This document shows positions 41,531 to 51,385 of a stretch of DNA of 64,000 nt, in pieces. A model generated the notes under the pieces. That model was not told the origin of the DNA. It saw only the letters and a program-made list of their open reading frames with translations, and did not search any database. Location of the stretch: the NCBI GenBank assembly GCA_903886485.1, contig CAISMH010000004.1, positions 1 through 64,000 on the forward strand. Direction: 5' to 3'. Positions within the stretch are counted from its first letter, which is position 1. Each line of letters opens with the position of its first letter. The DNA comes from an uncultured Burkholderiales bacterium. Lineage in GTDB: Bacteria; Pseudomonadota; Gammaproteobacteria; Burkholderiales; Burkholderiaceae_C. Both the position numbers and the translations under genes were made by a program.

Positions 41531-43816
41531 ATGAATTCTTCCTTATCGGCTTCCACCAAAGTTGTTTTCCCCGAGGGCTGGCGAACTTCAGCTTCTGCAC
41601 AACTGTCTACTCAAGAAAACGTCCTAGCTTGGCTGGAGGTTGACTTGAATGCCCAATTACATTTTTCGCTAGGGCTACTCATTGTGACAGACCAGCGGGT
41701 GCTTTTTGGCACCCAAGACGCTGGCCCGACCCCTGTGTGGGAGAGTTGGCCGCTCGCTGCGGGGATGGCGATGACCCACACGGATCATGCCGGTGTGGGC
41801 ACTTTAAGTTTGGTCGACGCCACGCACCGTATCGCCAGCTGGCGCTTCACCTTGACGCACAACGTCACCGCCATGCGCTTGCAAGAGAAGTTCGCCGAGC
41901 GCGTGGAAGTTTTGACCCACGGCAAGTCGCTGGCTTCAGCCGCGCAGGCGCGTTGCCCACAGTGCAAGTTGCCGCTTGAAAACGTGGAGGATGCCTGTCC
42001 GGTGTGCAGCCGTGAACAACATGCGCCCCTGTCAACCTGGGGTTTGTTTCGCCTGTGGCGCTTTGCCAAGCCCTACCAATGGCGCTTGTTGGCGGGCTTT
42101 TTGTTGACGTTGGCTTCCACTGCGGCCACCTTGGTGCCGCCTTACTTGACCATGCCGTTGATGGACGATGTGCTGATTCCGTTTCAAAACGGCAAAGACA
42201 TCGACCACGACTTGGTCTTCATGTATCTGGGCGGTTTATTGGGAGCTGCCTTGCTGGCTTGGAGTTTGGGCTGGGCCAAAACCTACATCTTGGCCTTGGT
42301 GTCTGAGCGCATTGGTGCAGACCTGCGCACCACCGCGTATGAGCATTTGATGCGCTTGTCTCTGGAGTACTTTGGGGGTCGTCGTACCGGCGATTTGATG
42401 AACCGCATCGGCGCAGAGACCGACCGCATTTGTGTCTTCTTGTCATTGCATTTGTTGGACTTCGCCACCGATGTTCTGATGATTGTGATGACTGCCTCTA
42501 TTTTGATCAGCATTGATCCCAAGCTCGCCGCCGCCACGTTGCTTCCGCTGCCGTTCATCGTCTGGTTGATTCACACCGTGCGCGACAAATTGCGCACGGG
42601 TTTTGAAAAGATTGACCGTGTGTGGTCAGAGTTGACCAATGTGTTGGCCGACACCATTCCGGGCATCCGCGTGGTCAAAGCCTTTGCCCAAGAGACACGC
42701 GAAGCCAACCGCTTTCGCGATGCCAACAAACACAACTTGGCCGTGAACGACCGCATCAACTTTGTCTGGTCTTTGTTTTCACCCACCGTCACCTTGATGA
42801 CCGAAGTGGGCTTGTTGGTGGTGTGGGGCTTTGGCATTTGGCTGGTGTCGCACCATCAAATCAGCGTGGGTGTGTTGGCTGCGTTCTTGGCGTACATCGG
42901 ACGCTTTTACACGCGCTTGGATTCGATGAGCCGCATCGTGTCGCACACGCAAAAAGCGGCGGCTGGTGCCAAGCGTATTTTTGAAATCTTGGACCACGTT
43001 TCCAGCGTGCCTGAGACGTTGCACCCGCAACAACTGCCGGTGCCTTTGCAGGGCCACATCGAGATTCAAGATGCAGGCTTTCGCTATGGCAACCGCGCGG
43101 TGATTCGCGGCATGAACCTCAACATCCGCCCGGGCGAGATGATCGGTTTGGTGGGACAAAGCGGTTCTGGCAAAAGCACCTTGGTGAACTTGATTTGCCG
43201 CTTCTATGACCTGAGCGAAGGCGCCATCAAGTTGGATGGCATCGACATTCGCAACATCGCGTTGTCCGACTTTCGCAGCCACATTGGCATGGTGTTGCAA
43301 GAACCGTTTCTGTTCTTTGGCACCATCGCCGACAACATCGCCTATGGCAAACCCAATGCCACACGCGAGCAGATCGTCGCGGCAGCGCGTGCGGCCCACG
43401 CGCATGAGTTCATCTTGCGTTTGCCGCAAGGCTATGACTCCTTGGTGGGTGAGCGCGGCCAAGGTCTGTCAGGTGGCGAGCGTCAACGCATTTCGATTGC
43501 GCGTGCCTTGCTCATCAACCCACGCATCTTGATCTTGGACGAAGCCACGGCGTCTGTGGACACCGAGACCGAGCAAGAAATTCAAAAGGCCTTGGACAAC
43601 TTGGTGCAAGGCCGCACCACGATTGCCATTGCCCACCGCTTGTCCACGCTCAACAAAGCCGACCGCTTGGTGGTGATGGAGCAAGGCGTGGTGGTGGAGG
43701 AGGGCGACCACGACACGCTGATGGCACGACAAGGCGCGTACTACCGCCTCTACGAAGCCCAAGCCAAAAATGCAGAAGACGCCGTGGCGCGTGCTTCGAC
43801 CCAGGAGTCTGTATGA
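41531..43816 (+). CDS. Cyanophycin-associated ABC transporter with N-terminal PH-like and zinc-ribbon domains
   Basis: About 761 residues. The N-terminal ~140 residues (ENVLAWLEVDLNAQLHFSLGLLIVTDQRVLFG) look like a bacterial PH-like domain. They are followed by a zinc ribbon (CPQCKLPLENVEDACPVCSRE), six transmembrane helices of the exporter type, and an ATPase domain (VGQSGSGKSTLVNLICRFYD, LSGGERQRISIARALL, ILILDEATASVDTE). Such a fused transporter is known to co-occur with cyanophycin genes together with a DUF1854 protein, as here. Its cargo is unknown. The ATG at 41531 is chosen because the upstream open frame is not family-like; the preceding RBS is weak. Confidence 0.88.
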   Translation: MNSSLSASTKVVFPEGWRTSASAQLSTQENVLAWLEVDLNAQLHFSLGLLIVTDQRVLFGTQDAGPTPVWESWPLAAGMAMTHTDHAGVGTLSLVDATHRIASWRFTLTHNVTAMRLQEKFAERVEVLTHGKSLASAAQARCPQCKLPLENVEDACPVCSREQHAPLSTWGLFRLWRFAKPYQWRLLAGFLLTLASTAATLVPPYLTMPLMDDVLIPFQNGKDIDHDLVFMYLGGLLGAALLAWSLGWAKTYILALVSERIGADLRTTAYEHLMRLSLEYFGGRRTGDLMNRIGAETDRICVFLSLHLLDFATDVLMIVMTASILISIDPKLAAATLLPLPFIVWLIHTVRDKLRTGFEKIDRVWSELTNVLADTIPGIRVVKAFAQETREANRFRDANKHNLAVNDRINFVWSLFSPTVTLMTEVGLLVVWGFGIWLVSHHQISVGVLAAFLAYIGRFYTRLDSMSRIVSHTQKAAAGAKRIFEILDHVSSVPETLHPQQLPVPLQGHIEIQDAGFRYGNRAVIRGMNLNIRPGEMIGLVGQSGSGKSTLVNLICRFYDLSEGAIKLDGIDIRNIALSDFRSHIGMVLQEPFLFFGTIADNIAYGKPNATREQIVAAARAAHAHEFILRLPQGYDSLVGERGQGLSGGERQRISIARALLINPRILILDEATASVDTETEQEIQKALDNLVQGRTTIAIAHRLSTLNKADRLVVMEQGVVVEEGDHDTLMARQGAYYRLYEAQAKNAEDAVARASTQESV

Positions 43817-44295
43817 GTGCCGCTGCCTTGACCTCTCACTTTCATTTGGCGTTTGACCCTTTTGGCAAGTTGATCGTCACCTTGGCCGATGGTTCGCAGC
43901 ATGTGGGTGCCGTGGTGGCGCGTGCGTTCCCGATTGCGGCGCCCGAGCAAAGCATCTCTATCGTGAGCGCCGAAGGCAAAGAACTGGCGTGGATTGAACA
44001 CCTCAACGACTTGCCCGCGCATGAGCGCGATGTCGTGACGCAAGCCCTGCAAGGCCGCGAGTTCATGCCCGAGATTTTGCGTTTGGACGGTGTCAACAGC
44101 TTTTCTACGCCCAGCGTGTGGCGCGTACAAACCACCCGTGGCTCGACGCAGTTGGTGCTCAAGGGCGAGGAAGACATCCGCCGTTTGAGTGCGAACCGAC
44201 TGATCGTGGCCGATGCACACGGCGTGCAATTTTTGATTCGCGATTTGCCCTCACTCGATCGCCACACGCGCAAATTGCTGGACCGCTTTTTGTAA
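43813..44295 (+). CDS. DUF1854 family protein, cyanophycin-associated
   Basis: 160 residues without signal peptide. The pattern GKLIVTLADGSQHVGAVVARAFPIAAPEQSISIVSAEGKELAWIEHLNDLP ... LQGREFMPEILRLDGVNSFSTPSVWRVQTTRGSTQLVLKGEEDIRRL ... VADAHGVQFLIRDLPSLDRHTRKLLDRFL matches DUF1854. The gene overlaps the ABC transporter by four bases, so the two products probably work together. Its biochemical role is not known. Confidence 0.88.
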   Translation: MSAAALTSHFHLAFDPFGKLIVTLADGSQHVGAVVARAFPIAAPEQSISIVSAEGKELAWIEHLNDLPAHERDVVTQALQGREFMPEILRLDGVNSFSTPSVWRVQTTRGSTQLVLKGEEDIRRLSANRLIVADAHGVQFLIRDLPSLDRHTRKLLDRFL

Positions 44296-44302
44296 GCGCT
44301 TG

Positions 44303-44325
44303 GCGAAGGCCTCAGCGGCCTTCGC
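44303..44325. terminator. Hairpin between the convergent DUF1854 and PEtN-transferase genes
   Basis: Perfect 9-base arms GCGAAGGCC and GGCCTTCGC with loop TCAGC. It lacks T-tracts, so termination efficiency is uncertain. It overlaps the stop codon of the minus-strand gene. Confidence 0.4.
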
Positions 44326-45970
44326 AGGCTGCAAACAAATCACGCTCGCGCTGGTAGACAGAGGTTTGGACCGCCATCAAGCCCAATACCGAATGGAACA
44401 AGTTGTCGTGTGACAAAGGCTTGTCGCGCTGGGTTTGCATGCAGCGGGTGCTCACGCGGCTGCGTTGCTCAAACTCTGGCGACAACCACGTGATCAGCGG
44501 CACCGTGGTTTGTTCAGGTGGCGCCACACTGTAGGGCAGGCCATGCAAGTACATGTTTTTCTCACCCAAGGATTCGCCATGGTCGGCCACATAGAGCATG
44601 GCTGGTGTAATGGTTTTTTCATGAGTTTTGAGCCAAGCAATCACGCGTGACAAAAAGTAGTCGGTGAACACCAAGGTGTTGTCGTAGGCATTGACCACTT
44701 GGGCGCGGTCACATTGTGAGAGCGAGGTGTCGGTGCACTCGGGGGTGAATTTTTTGAACTCTGCAGGCGTGCGCTTGAAGTACGCAGGCCCGTGACTGCC
44801 CATCTGGTGCATCACCACCACAGTGCCGCGAGCGCGGCGCTCGGCGGGGAGTTTGGCCAGCTCGGCGTCAATGCGGGCGAGCATCACGGTGTCACGGCAT
44901 TCATCGCCCTCGCAGTATTCGGGCAGTTTCAGGTCGGACGTGTTCACGTAGGGCACACGCGCACATTGACCTTTGCAGCCCGATTGGTTGTCCATCCACA
45001 GCACGGCCAAGCCCGCACGTTGCAACACATCCAGCATGTTTTCAAACTCGTGGCTGCGTTTGGCGAAATCAGTGCGACCCAAGTGCGAGAACATGCAAGG
45101 CAGAGACTCTGCCGTGCTGGTGCCGCATGAGCTGACGTGGGTGAAGCTGGTCACATTCTCGCGAGCCAGCAAGGGGTTGGTGTTGCGCGAGTAACCATTG
45201 AGCGAGAAGCTCTGGCTGCGTGCTGTTTCGCCCAACACAAACACCAGCAAGGGCGGCTGCTGTGGGGTGCTGTTTGCGCTTGTTGCGATGTGGGCATCTT
45301 GACCCAAAGGCTGCATGGGGCCTCGTGGTTGCTCAGACGGAATGACCGTCATGTCCAGCACCGCATAGACGCTGTTGAGTGGGTTGATGAGGTAGCGCAT
45401 TTCGGTGTAGTTGCGCATCAACGAAGAGAAGTCTTGAAACACAAGTTGTGTTGTGCCAAAAGCCAGCACCAGCCCGCCCGCCAACAGGCCTGCATTGCGC
45501 AGCATTTGTTGCGCCAACGGCGGTGTGGACACAGGTTGTCGCCACAACCACACCAGCGGCAGCACGGCCAGACCGACAACCGTCGCGAGCAATCGCCAGC
45601 TCAATTGGTCACGTGCTTCCCGTGTGTCGGTTTGCAGCACATTCACGAGCATGGGGGTGTCCACCACGACGCCGTACATCAGCATGTAGTGCGTGGCGAA
45701 AGCCGCCAACAGCAACAGCACAGTGATCGCAGGTTTGAGCGTGAATCGCCAAGCGAGCAATGACAGCAGCACGACCACAAGGCACGCAATGATGATCGCA
45801 AAGGCCGCGCCGAACAGCACCCCATGCCAGCCCGTGAGGTCAGGCACAAGGAGCAGTGTTCTCCAAAGTGCCAAGTTACCCAAGATCGCCAGCCAGAGGC
45901 TGGCCGCAATGACCAAAGTCGTGGCCGAGCGGGTAGGGCGGACGGGCGGAGCTAAAAACATGGTGCGCAT
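44312..45970 (-). CDS. eptA: Phosphoethanolamine transferase (EptA family)
   Basis: 552 residues. About five N-terminal transmembrane helices are followed by a periplasmic sulfatase-like domain. FVLGETARSQSFSLNGYSRNTNP carries the metal-binding Glu, SCGTSTAESLPCMFS the nucleophilic Thr, and YVADHGESLGEKNMYLHGLPY the Asp/His metal ligands. The set of paired Cys residues (SCGTS, PCMFS, GCKGQC, YCEGDECRD, PECTDTSLSQC) matches EptA/MCR enzymes that add phosphoethanolamine to lipid A or another envelope glycan. The exact acceptor is not predictable. Confidence 0.9.
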   Translation of the reverse strand: MRTMFLAPPVRPTRSATTLVIAASLWLAILGNLALWRTLLLVPDLTGWHGVLFGAAFAIIIACLVVVLLSLLAWRFTLKPAITVLLLLAAFATHYMLMYGVVVDTPMLVNVLQTDTREARDQLSWRLLATVVGLAVLPLVWLWRQPVSTPPLAQQMLRNAGLLAGGLVLAFGTTQLVFQDFSSLMRNYTEMRYLINPLNSVYAVLDMTVIPSEQPRGPMQPLGQDAHIATSANSTPQQPPLLVFVLGETARSQSFSLNGYSRNTNPLLARENVTSFTHVSSCGTSTAESLPCMFSHLGRTDFAKRSHEFENMLDVLQRAGLAVLWMDNQSGCKGQCARVPYVNTSDLKLPEYCEGDECRDTVMLARIDAELAKLPAERRARGTVVVMHQMGSHGPAYFKRTPAEFKKFTPECTDTSLSQCDRAQVVNAYDNTLVFTDYFLSRVIAWLKTHEKTITPAMLYVADHGESLGEKNMYLHGLPYSVAPPEQTTVPLITWLSPEFEQRSRVSTRCMQTQRDKPLSHDNLFHSVLGLMAVQTSVYQRERDLFAACEGR

Positions 45971-45992
45971 AAGTGGCGTTCACATACAGGGT

Positions 45993-47357
45993 TCAAGTAG
46001 GCCATGTGCTGCCGTGTTCCGGCACCACGGCGCGCCAGCATAGCTCGCGCTCAATGCGTTGACGCATGGCGTCTGCCGCGTCCGGTTCACCATGCACCAC
46101 ATAGACTTGGCTAGGTGCATGTTTCATGTGCTTGAGCCAGTCGATCAGCTGAGTGGCATCGGCATGTGCCGAGGAAGATTGCAACTGGACCACTTCAGCT
46201 CGTATCGCCACATCTTGACCGTGAATGCGGACCGTGGCACTGCCGTTGGCCAAGGTATCCCCGCGTGTGCCCGGCGCTTGGTAGCCGGTGAGGATGACCA
46301 TGTTGCGATGGTCCGGCAGGTAATGCGCCAAATGGTGTAGTACCCGCCCGCCGGTCGCCATGCCACTGGCGGACAAGATCACCATCGGACCATGACGCTT
46401 GGCCAAAGCCTTGGATTGCTCGGGCGTCTCCACCATGGTGGCGACGTGCTTCATGCGTTGCAAGGCGTGTGCATCCAGTCGGTGTGCGTCTGGGTGTCGC
46501 GGCAGCAGCTCCGTGGTGTGAACCGCCATGGGACTGTCCAAGAAGATGGGCAAGCTGCTCGCAATCTCACCACGTTCTTTGAGCAACGAAATCGCGTAGA
46601 GCAGGGCTTGTGCACGGCCCACTGCAAACACCGGCACCACAGCGACCCCACCACGCGAGGCCACGCGTTTCAAGGCTGGGGCTAATTCGGCCAGCACATC
46701 CTCTATCGGGTGGGTGCGGTTGCCGTAGGTGGACTCAATCAAGACGGTGTCTGCATCGGGGGGCAAGTCGGGTGGGATCATCACCAGATCATCAGGGCGA
46801 CCTAAATCACCGCTGAAAAAAATTCGACGCCCCGCCACTTCCAACAAGATGCTGGCGGCACCGAGGATGTGCCCCGCGGATGAAAACGTCGCCTTCCAAC
46901 CCGGTATGGGGCAGAAGGTTTGACCGATCACTTCGGGGTGTAGCAAGTTCAAGCTCACGATGGCATCGTGCTTGCTGTAGAGAGGCAGCGCGGGCGTGTG
47001 CTTGGCGTAGCCGTGACGATTCAAAAAGTCCGCATCCTCCTCTTGGATGTGACCGCTGTCTGGCAACAAAATCGCGCACAAGTCGCAGGTCGCGGGCGTT
47101 GCATGGATGCGACCTCGAAACCCTTGACGGTAAAGCAGGGGCAAGTAACCGCTGTGGTCTAAGTGGGCGTGGGTCAGCAGCACGGCATCCACGTCAGCGG
47201 CTTCGACAGGCATGGGGTTCCAGTTGCGCAAGCGCAGCTGTTTGTAGCCTTGAAACAAGCCGCAGTCGACCAGCAATTGCTTGCCGTCGTGCTGCACCAA
47301 GTATTTAGAGCCGGTGACGGTGCCGGTGCCGCCCAAGAATGTGATGTTGACGCTCAT
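45993..47357 (-). CDS. Metallo-beta-lactamase/beta-CASP RNA nuclease-like hydrolase
   Basis: 454 residues. The MBL core has VLLTHAHLDHSGYLPLL (HxHxDH), SSAGHILGAASI and FFSGDLGRPDD. The beta-CASP insertion includes ESTYGNRTHP, and the C-terminal RMK domain ends with GYQAPGTRGDTLANG and SAHADATQLIDWLKHM. Bacterial members (TTHA0252-like, YsH1-like) are RNA-processing or degrading nucleases. The ATG at 47357 is preferred over a TTG 18 bases upstream. Physiological RNA target unknown. Confidence 0.9.
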   Translation of the reverse strand: MSVNITFLGGTGTVTGSKYLVQHDGKQLLVDCGLFQGYKQLRLRNWNPMPVEAADVDAVLLTHAHLDHSGYLPLLYRQGFRGRIHATPATCDLCAILLPDSGHIQEEDADFLNRHGYAKHTPALPLYSKHDAIVSLNLLHPEVIGQTFCPIPGWKATFSSAGHILGAASILLEVAGRRIFFSGDLGRPDDLVMIPPDLPPDADTVLIESTYGNRTHPIEDVLAELAPALKRVASRGGVAVVPVFAVGRAQALLYAISLLKERGEIASSLPIFLDSPMAVHTTELLPRHPDAHRLDAHALQRMKHVATMVETPEQSKALAKRHGPMVILSASGMATGGRVLHHLAHYLPDHRNMVILTGYQAPGTRGDTLANGSATVRIHGQDVAIRAEVVQLQSSSAHADATQLIDWLKHMKHAPSQVYVVHGEPDAADAMRQRIERELCWRAVVPEHGSTWPT

Positions 47358-47398
47358 GGGCGAAGTATCCTCCAACGCGGGGTGATACCTCGCGTGGC

Positions 47399-48538
47399 TC
47401 AGTTGAAAAAGCGCTTGAGCTTATCGGCCCATCCACCTTCGACGGGTGAATGTTTGGCGCCGCCCTTTTTCAGTGACTCGTCCAGTTCCTTGAACAGCTT
47501 GCGTTGGTGCTCCGTGAGCTTGACGGGCGTCTCTACCGAGATGTGGCAATACAAGTCGCCAGGAAAGCTCGAGCGAATGCCCTTCAAGCCCTTGCCCCGT
47601 AAACGGAATTGCTTGTCGTGCTGCGTGCCTTCTGGAATGTCAATGGCGGCTTCGCCCGCCAAGGTGGGCACACGAATTTCGCCGCCCAGTGCGGCGGTGG
47701 TGATGCTGATCGGCACTGAGCAGTGCAGGTCGTCGCCATCGCGCTCGAAGATGTCGTGTTTCTTGACGCGAATTTCGATGAACAAGTCGCCAGGCGGGCC
47801 ACCGTTGGTGCCGGGTTCGCCATTGCCCGTGCTGCGAATGCGCATGCCGTCGTCAATGCCTGCAGGAATTTTGACTTCGAGTGTTTTTTGCTTCTTGATC
47901 TTGCCTTGGCCGTGACAGCTGGTGCATGGATCGGGAATGATCTTGCCCGAGCCGCGGCAATGCGGACAGGTTTGCTGCACACTGAAAAAACCTTGGCGCA
48001 TTTGCACCTGACCGTTGCCGTGGCAAGTGGTGCAAGTCTTGGCCGAGGTGCCGGGTTTGGCGCCCGTGCCATCACAGGTTTCGCACTCGTCCCAGCCCGG
48101 AATTTTGAGCTGCGCGTCTTTGCCATTGGCCGCTTCTTCCAGCGTGATTTCCATGGCGTAACTCAAGTCGTTGCCACGGTAGACCTGACGGCCGCCTGCG
48201 CCACGACGTTGCTGACCAAAGATGTCACCAAAAATATCGCCAAAGGCTTCCCCAAAACCCGCGCTGCCAAACCCACCGGGACCACCGGGGCCGCCACGCA
48301 TATTGGGGTCCACGCCGGCGTGACCATACTGGTCATAGGCCGCGCGCTTGTCGGGGTCCGACAACATTTCGTAGGCCTCTTTGACCTCTTTGAACTGTGC
48401 CTCCGCCTCCTTGGCTTTGTCGCCTTGGTTGCGGTCAGGGTGATGCTTCATCGCGAGTTTGCGATAAGCCTTTTTGATCTCGTCGTCGCTCGCGCCTTTG
48501 GCAAGGCCGAGCACTTCATAAAAATCGCGTTTGGACAT
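47399..48538 (-). CDS. dnaJ: Chaperone protein DnaJ
   Basis: 379 residues. The J domain ([39 protein letters not shown]) has the HPD motif that stimulates DnaK ATPase. A Gly/Phe linker is followed by four CxxCxGxG zinc repeats ([32 protein letters not shown]) and the C-terminal substrate-binding domains. It lies 103 bases after dnaK on the same strand, with a strong hairpin between them. The ATG at 48538 is the conserved family start. Confidence 0.97.
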   Translation of the reverse strand: MSKRDFYEVLGLAKGASDDEIKKAYRKLAMKHHPDRNQGDKAKEAEAQFKEVKEAYEMLSDPDKRAAYDQYGHAGVDPNMRGGPGGPGGFGSAGFGEAFGDIFGDIFGQQRRGAGGRQVYRGNDLSYAMEITLEEAANGKDAQLKIPGWDECETCDGTGAKPGTSAKTCTTCHGNGQVQMRQGFFSVQQTCPHCRGSGKIIPDPCTSCHGQGKIKKQKTLEVKIPAGIDDGMRIRSTGNGEPGTNGGPPGDLFIEIRVKKHDIFERDGDDLHCSVPISITTAALGGEIRVPTLAGEAAIDIPEGTQHDKQFRLRGKGLKGIRSSFPGDLYCHISVETPVKLTEHQRKLFKELDESLKKGGAKHSPVEGGWADKLKRFFN

Positions 48539-48578
48539 GGTGGGCGTGCCGTTTTTTTTGTGGGGCTTCATCAAGACT

Positions 48579-48615
48579 TCGCCGCGTGTTCACCTTGTCA
48601 GGTGAAACGCGGCGA
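48579..48615 (-). promoter_or_regulatory. Hairpin in the dnaK-dnaJ intergenic region
   Basis: Arms TCGCCGCG..TTCACC and GGTGAA.CGCGGCGA form about 14 base pairs with a small internal mismatch and a six-base loop. No T-tract follows in the direction of dnaJ. It may attenuate or process the transcript so that dnaJ is made at a lower level than dnaK. Confidence 0.5.
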
Positions 48616-48641
48616 GGTCTGCTCAGTCGAGACGGAAGGGT

Positions 48642-50564
48642 TTAGCCTTTTTTGACTTCTTTCACTTCCGCGTCGACCACGTTGTCGTCGGCTGGTTTGG
48701 CTTCTGTGCCTGCCGCAGCACCGCCTGCGGCTTGCGCAGCTTGCATGTCAGCGTAGACTTTTTCACCGAGCTTTTGTGACGCGGTCATCAAGGCTTCGGT
48801 CTTGGCATCGATGGCGGCTTTGTCTTCGCCCTTCAACGCTTCTTCGACTTCTTTGATGGCGGCTTCGATGGCTTCTTTTTCGCCTGCATCGAGCTTGTCG
48901 CCGTGCTCGCCCAAGCTCTTCTTCACGCTGTGCACCGCAGCGTCGGCTTGGTTGCGTGACTGCACGATTTCGAGCTTCTTCTTGTCTTCGGCGGCATTCA
49001 ACTCGGCGTCTTTCACCATTTGTTGAATTTCGTCTTCGCTCAAGCCCGAGTTGGCCTTGATCGTGATTTTGTTTTCTTTGCCGGTGGCTTTGTCCTTGGC
49101 GCCCACATGCAAGATGCCGTTGGCGTCAATGTCAAACGACACTTCAATTTGAGGGGTGCCGCGTGCCGCAGGTGCAATGCCCTCGAGGTTGAACTCGCCC
49201 AAGCTCTTGTTGCCAGACGCCATTTCGCGCTCGCCTTGGTAGACCTTGATGGTCACGGCAGGTTGGTTGTCATCGGCGGTTGAGAAGGTTTGTGCAAACT
49301 TGGTGGGGATGGTCGTGTTCTTGGCGATCATCTTGGTCATCACGCCGCCCAAGGTTTCGATACCCAAAGACAGCGGTGTCACGTCCAACAACAACACGTC
49401 GGTGCGGTCGCCAGACAAGACTTGACCTTGAATCGCAGCGCCCACGGCCACGGCTTCGTCAGGGTTCACGTCACGACGTGGCTCTTTGCCGAAAAACTCT
49501 TTGACCTTGTCTTGCACCTTGGGCATGCGGCTCATACCACCGACCAAGATCACGTCGTCAATGTCGCTCACCGACACGCCTGCGTCTTTGATGGCGGTGC
49601 GGCAAGGTGCGATGGTGCGCTCGATCAGCTCGTCCACCAGTTGTTCCAACTTGGCGCGGTTGAGTTTGATGTTCAAGTGCTTGGGGCCTGAAGCATCCGC
49701 TGTGATGTAAGGCAAGTTGATGTCGGTCGAGGCAGACGACGACAACTCGATCTTGGCTTTTTCGGCGGCTTCTTTGAGTCGTTGCAAAGCCAGCACGTCT
49801 TTGGACAAATCCACGCCAGATTCTTTCTTGAACTCGGCAATGATGAAGTCGATGATGCGTTGGTCGAAGTCTTCGCCGCCCAAGAAGGTGTCGCCATTGG
49901 TCGACAACACTTCAAATTGTTTTTCGCCATCGACGTCGGCGATTTCGATGATGGACACGTCAAACGTGCCGCCGCCCAAGTCATACACCGCAATCTTGCG
50001 GTCGCCTTTTTCGATTTTATCCAAACCAAAGGCCAAGGCAGCCGCGGTGGGTTCGTTGATGATGCGCTTGACATCCAAGCCCGCGATGCGGCCTGCATCT
50101 TTGGTGGCTTGGCGTTGGGCGTCATTGAAGTAAGCGGGCACCGTGATGACGGCTTCGGTCACTTCTTCGCCGAGGTAGTCTTCGGCGGTTTTCTTCATCT
50201 TGCGCAGAATTTCAGCGCTGATTTGAGGCGGGGCCAACTTGTTGCCGCGCACTTCCACCCATGCGTCGCCGTTGTCGGCTTTGGCAATGGTGTAGGGCAT
50301 CAGGTCGATGTCTTTTTGAACTTCTTTTTCTGCAAACTTGCGACCGATCAAACGCTTGACCGCGTACAGCGTGTTGCGTGGGTTCGTCACCGCTTGGCGC
50401 TTGGCCGATGCGCCGACCAAAATTTCGCCGTCTTCTTGGTACGCAATGATGGACGGTGTGGTGCGCGCGCCTTCGGCGTTTTCGATCACTTTGGTTGTGT
50501 TGCCTTCCATGATGGCCACGCACGAGTTGGTGGTGCCCAAGTCAATACCGATGATTTTTCCCAT
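48642..50564 (-). CDS. dnaK: Molecular chaperone DnaK (Hsp70)
   Basis: 640 residues. The ATPase domain begins [17 protein letters not shown], continues with [22 protein letters not shown] and [16 protein letters not shown], and ends with [11 protein letters not shown]. The substrate-binding domain includes [14 protein letters not shown]. The C-terminal lid ends in EVKEVKKG. Length equals that of E. coli DnaK within a few residues. It works with GrpE and DnaJ, both encoded next to it. A sigma-32-type promoter lies just upstream. Confidence 0.98.
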   Translation of the reverse strand: MGKIIGIDLGTTNSCVAIMEGNTTKVIENAEGARTTPSIIAYQEDGEILVGASAKRQAVTNPRNTLYAVKRLIGRKFAEKEVQKDIDLMPYTIAKADNGDAWVEVRGNKLAPPQISAEILRKMKKTAEDYLGEEVTEAVITVPAYFNDAQRQATKDAGRIAGLDVKRIINEPTAAALAFGLDKIEKGDRKIAVYDLGGGTFDVSIIEIADVDGEKQFEVLSTNGDTFLGGEDFDQRIIDFIIAEFKKESGVDLSKDVLALQRLKEAAEKAKIELSSSASTDINLPYITADASGPKHLNIKLNRAKLEQLVDELIERTIAPCRTAIKDAGVSVSDIDDVILVGGMSRMPKVQDKVKEFFGKEPRRDVNPDEAVAVGAAIQGQVLSGDRTDVLLLDVTPLSLGIETLGGVMTKMIAKNTTIPTKFAQTFSTADDNQPAVTIKVYQGEREMASGNKSLGEFNLEGIAPAARGTPQIEVSFDIDANGILHVGAKDKATGKENKITIKANSGLSEDEIQQMVKDAELNAAEDKKKLEIVQSRNQADAAVHSVKKSLGEHGDKLDAGEKEAIEAAIKEVEEALKGEDKAAIDAKTEALMTASQKLGEKVYADMQAAQAAGGAAAGTEAKPADDNVVDAEVKEVKKG

Positions 50565-50604
50565 GTGTAACTCCAGTAACTTTTTAAAAATTCAGATGTG
50601 GCGT

Positions 50605-50632
50605 AGGTGTGGATAACTTCGCCAATTTCAAG
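50605..50632 (-). promoter_or_regulatory. Sigma-32-type heat-shock promoter of dnaK
   Basis: On the minus strand CTTGAAA (50626-50632, exact consensus) is followed after 13 bases by CCACACCT (50605-50612), which agrees with the CCCCATNT -10 element at five of seven defined positions. It lies in the short gap after grpE, giving dnaK its own heat-inducible start. Confidence 0.65.
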
Positions 50633-50635
50633 TGT

Positions 50636-51232
50636 TTATTTCGGTGCAGACACTGTGACGAGTGCAGGGCGCAACACGCGCTCGGCGATCAAGTAACCCT
50701 TTTGCAGTACGGTGACCACGGTGTTGGCTTCTTGCTCGGCAGGCACCACGCTGATCGCTTGGTGTTGTGCAGGGTCAAACTTCGCACCAGCCGCAGGGTC
50801 GATGGCCACAATTTTGTTGCGCTCCATGGCGCTTTTGAGCTGACGCAACGTGGCTTCAGCGCCTTCGCGGATTTGTTCAGGCGTGGCGGTTTGCACGGCC
50901 AAACCCGCTTCGAGGCTGTCAAGCACAGGCAGCAAGCTGTCGGCAAAGCTCTCGAGCGCGAATTTGCGGGCTTTGGAGACTTCGTCGTCGGCGCGGCGGC
51001 GGGCGTTTTGAACTTCGGCTTGGCCGCGCACATATTGGTCTTGCAACTCGGCGACTTTGGCTTGCAAGGTGACGACTTCGGCTTGCGCGGCGGCCAAGGG
51101 GTCGAGTTGCGCGGTGGAGTCTGCTGCGGCGGCGGTGTCCGCGGCAGGCGCCATGCTGGCCATGTGCGACGCCAAATGCTCAGCAGCTGAAGGGGCGGCT
51201 GGGGTGTCTTTGTTTTCTGTAGGTTCTGACAT
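50636..51232 (-). CDS. grpE: Nucleotide exchange factor GrpE
   Basis: 198 residues. An acidic, Ala/Pro-rich N-terminal tail leads to a long coiled coil ([35 protein letters not shown]), then the conserved [21 protein letters not shown] and the beta domain ([40 protein letters not shown]). It catalyses ADP release from DnaK. It is first in the grpE-dnaK-dnaJ cluster and has its own CTTGAAA promoter. Confidence 0.96.
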   Translation of the reverse strand: MSEPTENKDTPAAPSAAEHLASHMASMAPAADTAAAADSTAQLDPLAAAQAEVVTLQAKVAELQDQYVRGQAEVQNARRRADDEVSKARKFALESFADSLLPVLDSLEAGLAVQTATPEQIREGAEATLRQLKSAMERNKIVAIDPAAGAKFDPAQHQAISVVPAEQEANTVVTVLQKGYLIAERVLRPALVTVSAPK

Positions 51233-51266
51233 GCTTTGTGAGGCTTGTTGGAGGAGGATTCAGCAG

Positions 51267-51294
51267 AGCTGAGGGCATCCCACCTTATTTCAAG
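51267..51294 (-). promoter_or_regulatory. Sigma-32-type heat-shock promoter of grpE
   Basis: CTTGAAA (51288-51294) is followed after exactly 13 bases by CCTCAGCT (51267-51274). The same spacing and the same -35 are found in front of dnaK, which supports both. The -10 is weaker here. Confidence 0.55.
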
Positions 51295-51320
51295 TGGGGT
51301 GATGTGAAAAATTTGAACGC

Positions 51321-51349
51321 CACAAAACAAAGCGGGGCCTTGCCCCGCT
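51321..51349 (-). terminator. Rho-independent terminator of the FKBP gene
   Basis: Minus-strand stem AGCGGGGC/GCCCCGCT (loop of three) followed by TTTGTTTTGT. It separates the FKBP gene from grpE. Confidence 0.8.
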
Positions 51350-51385
51350 GGTCATTGGCTGCTTGACAGCGGCCGTTGGGCTGTT

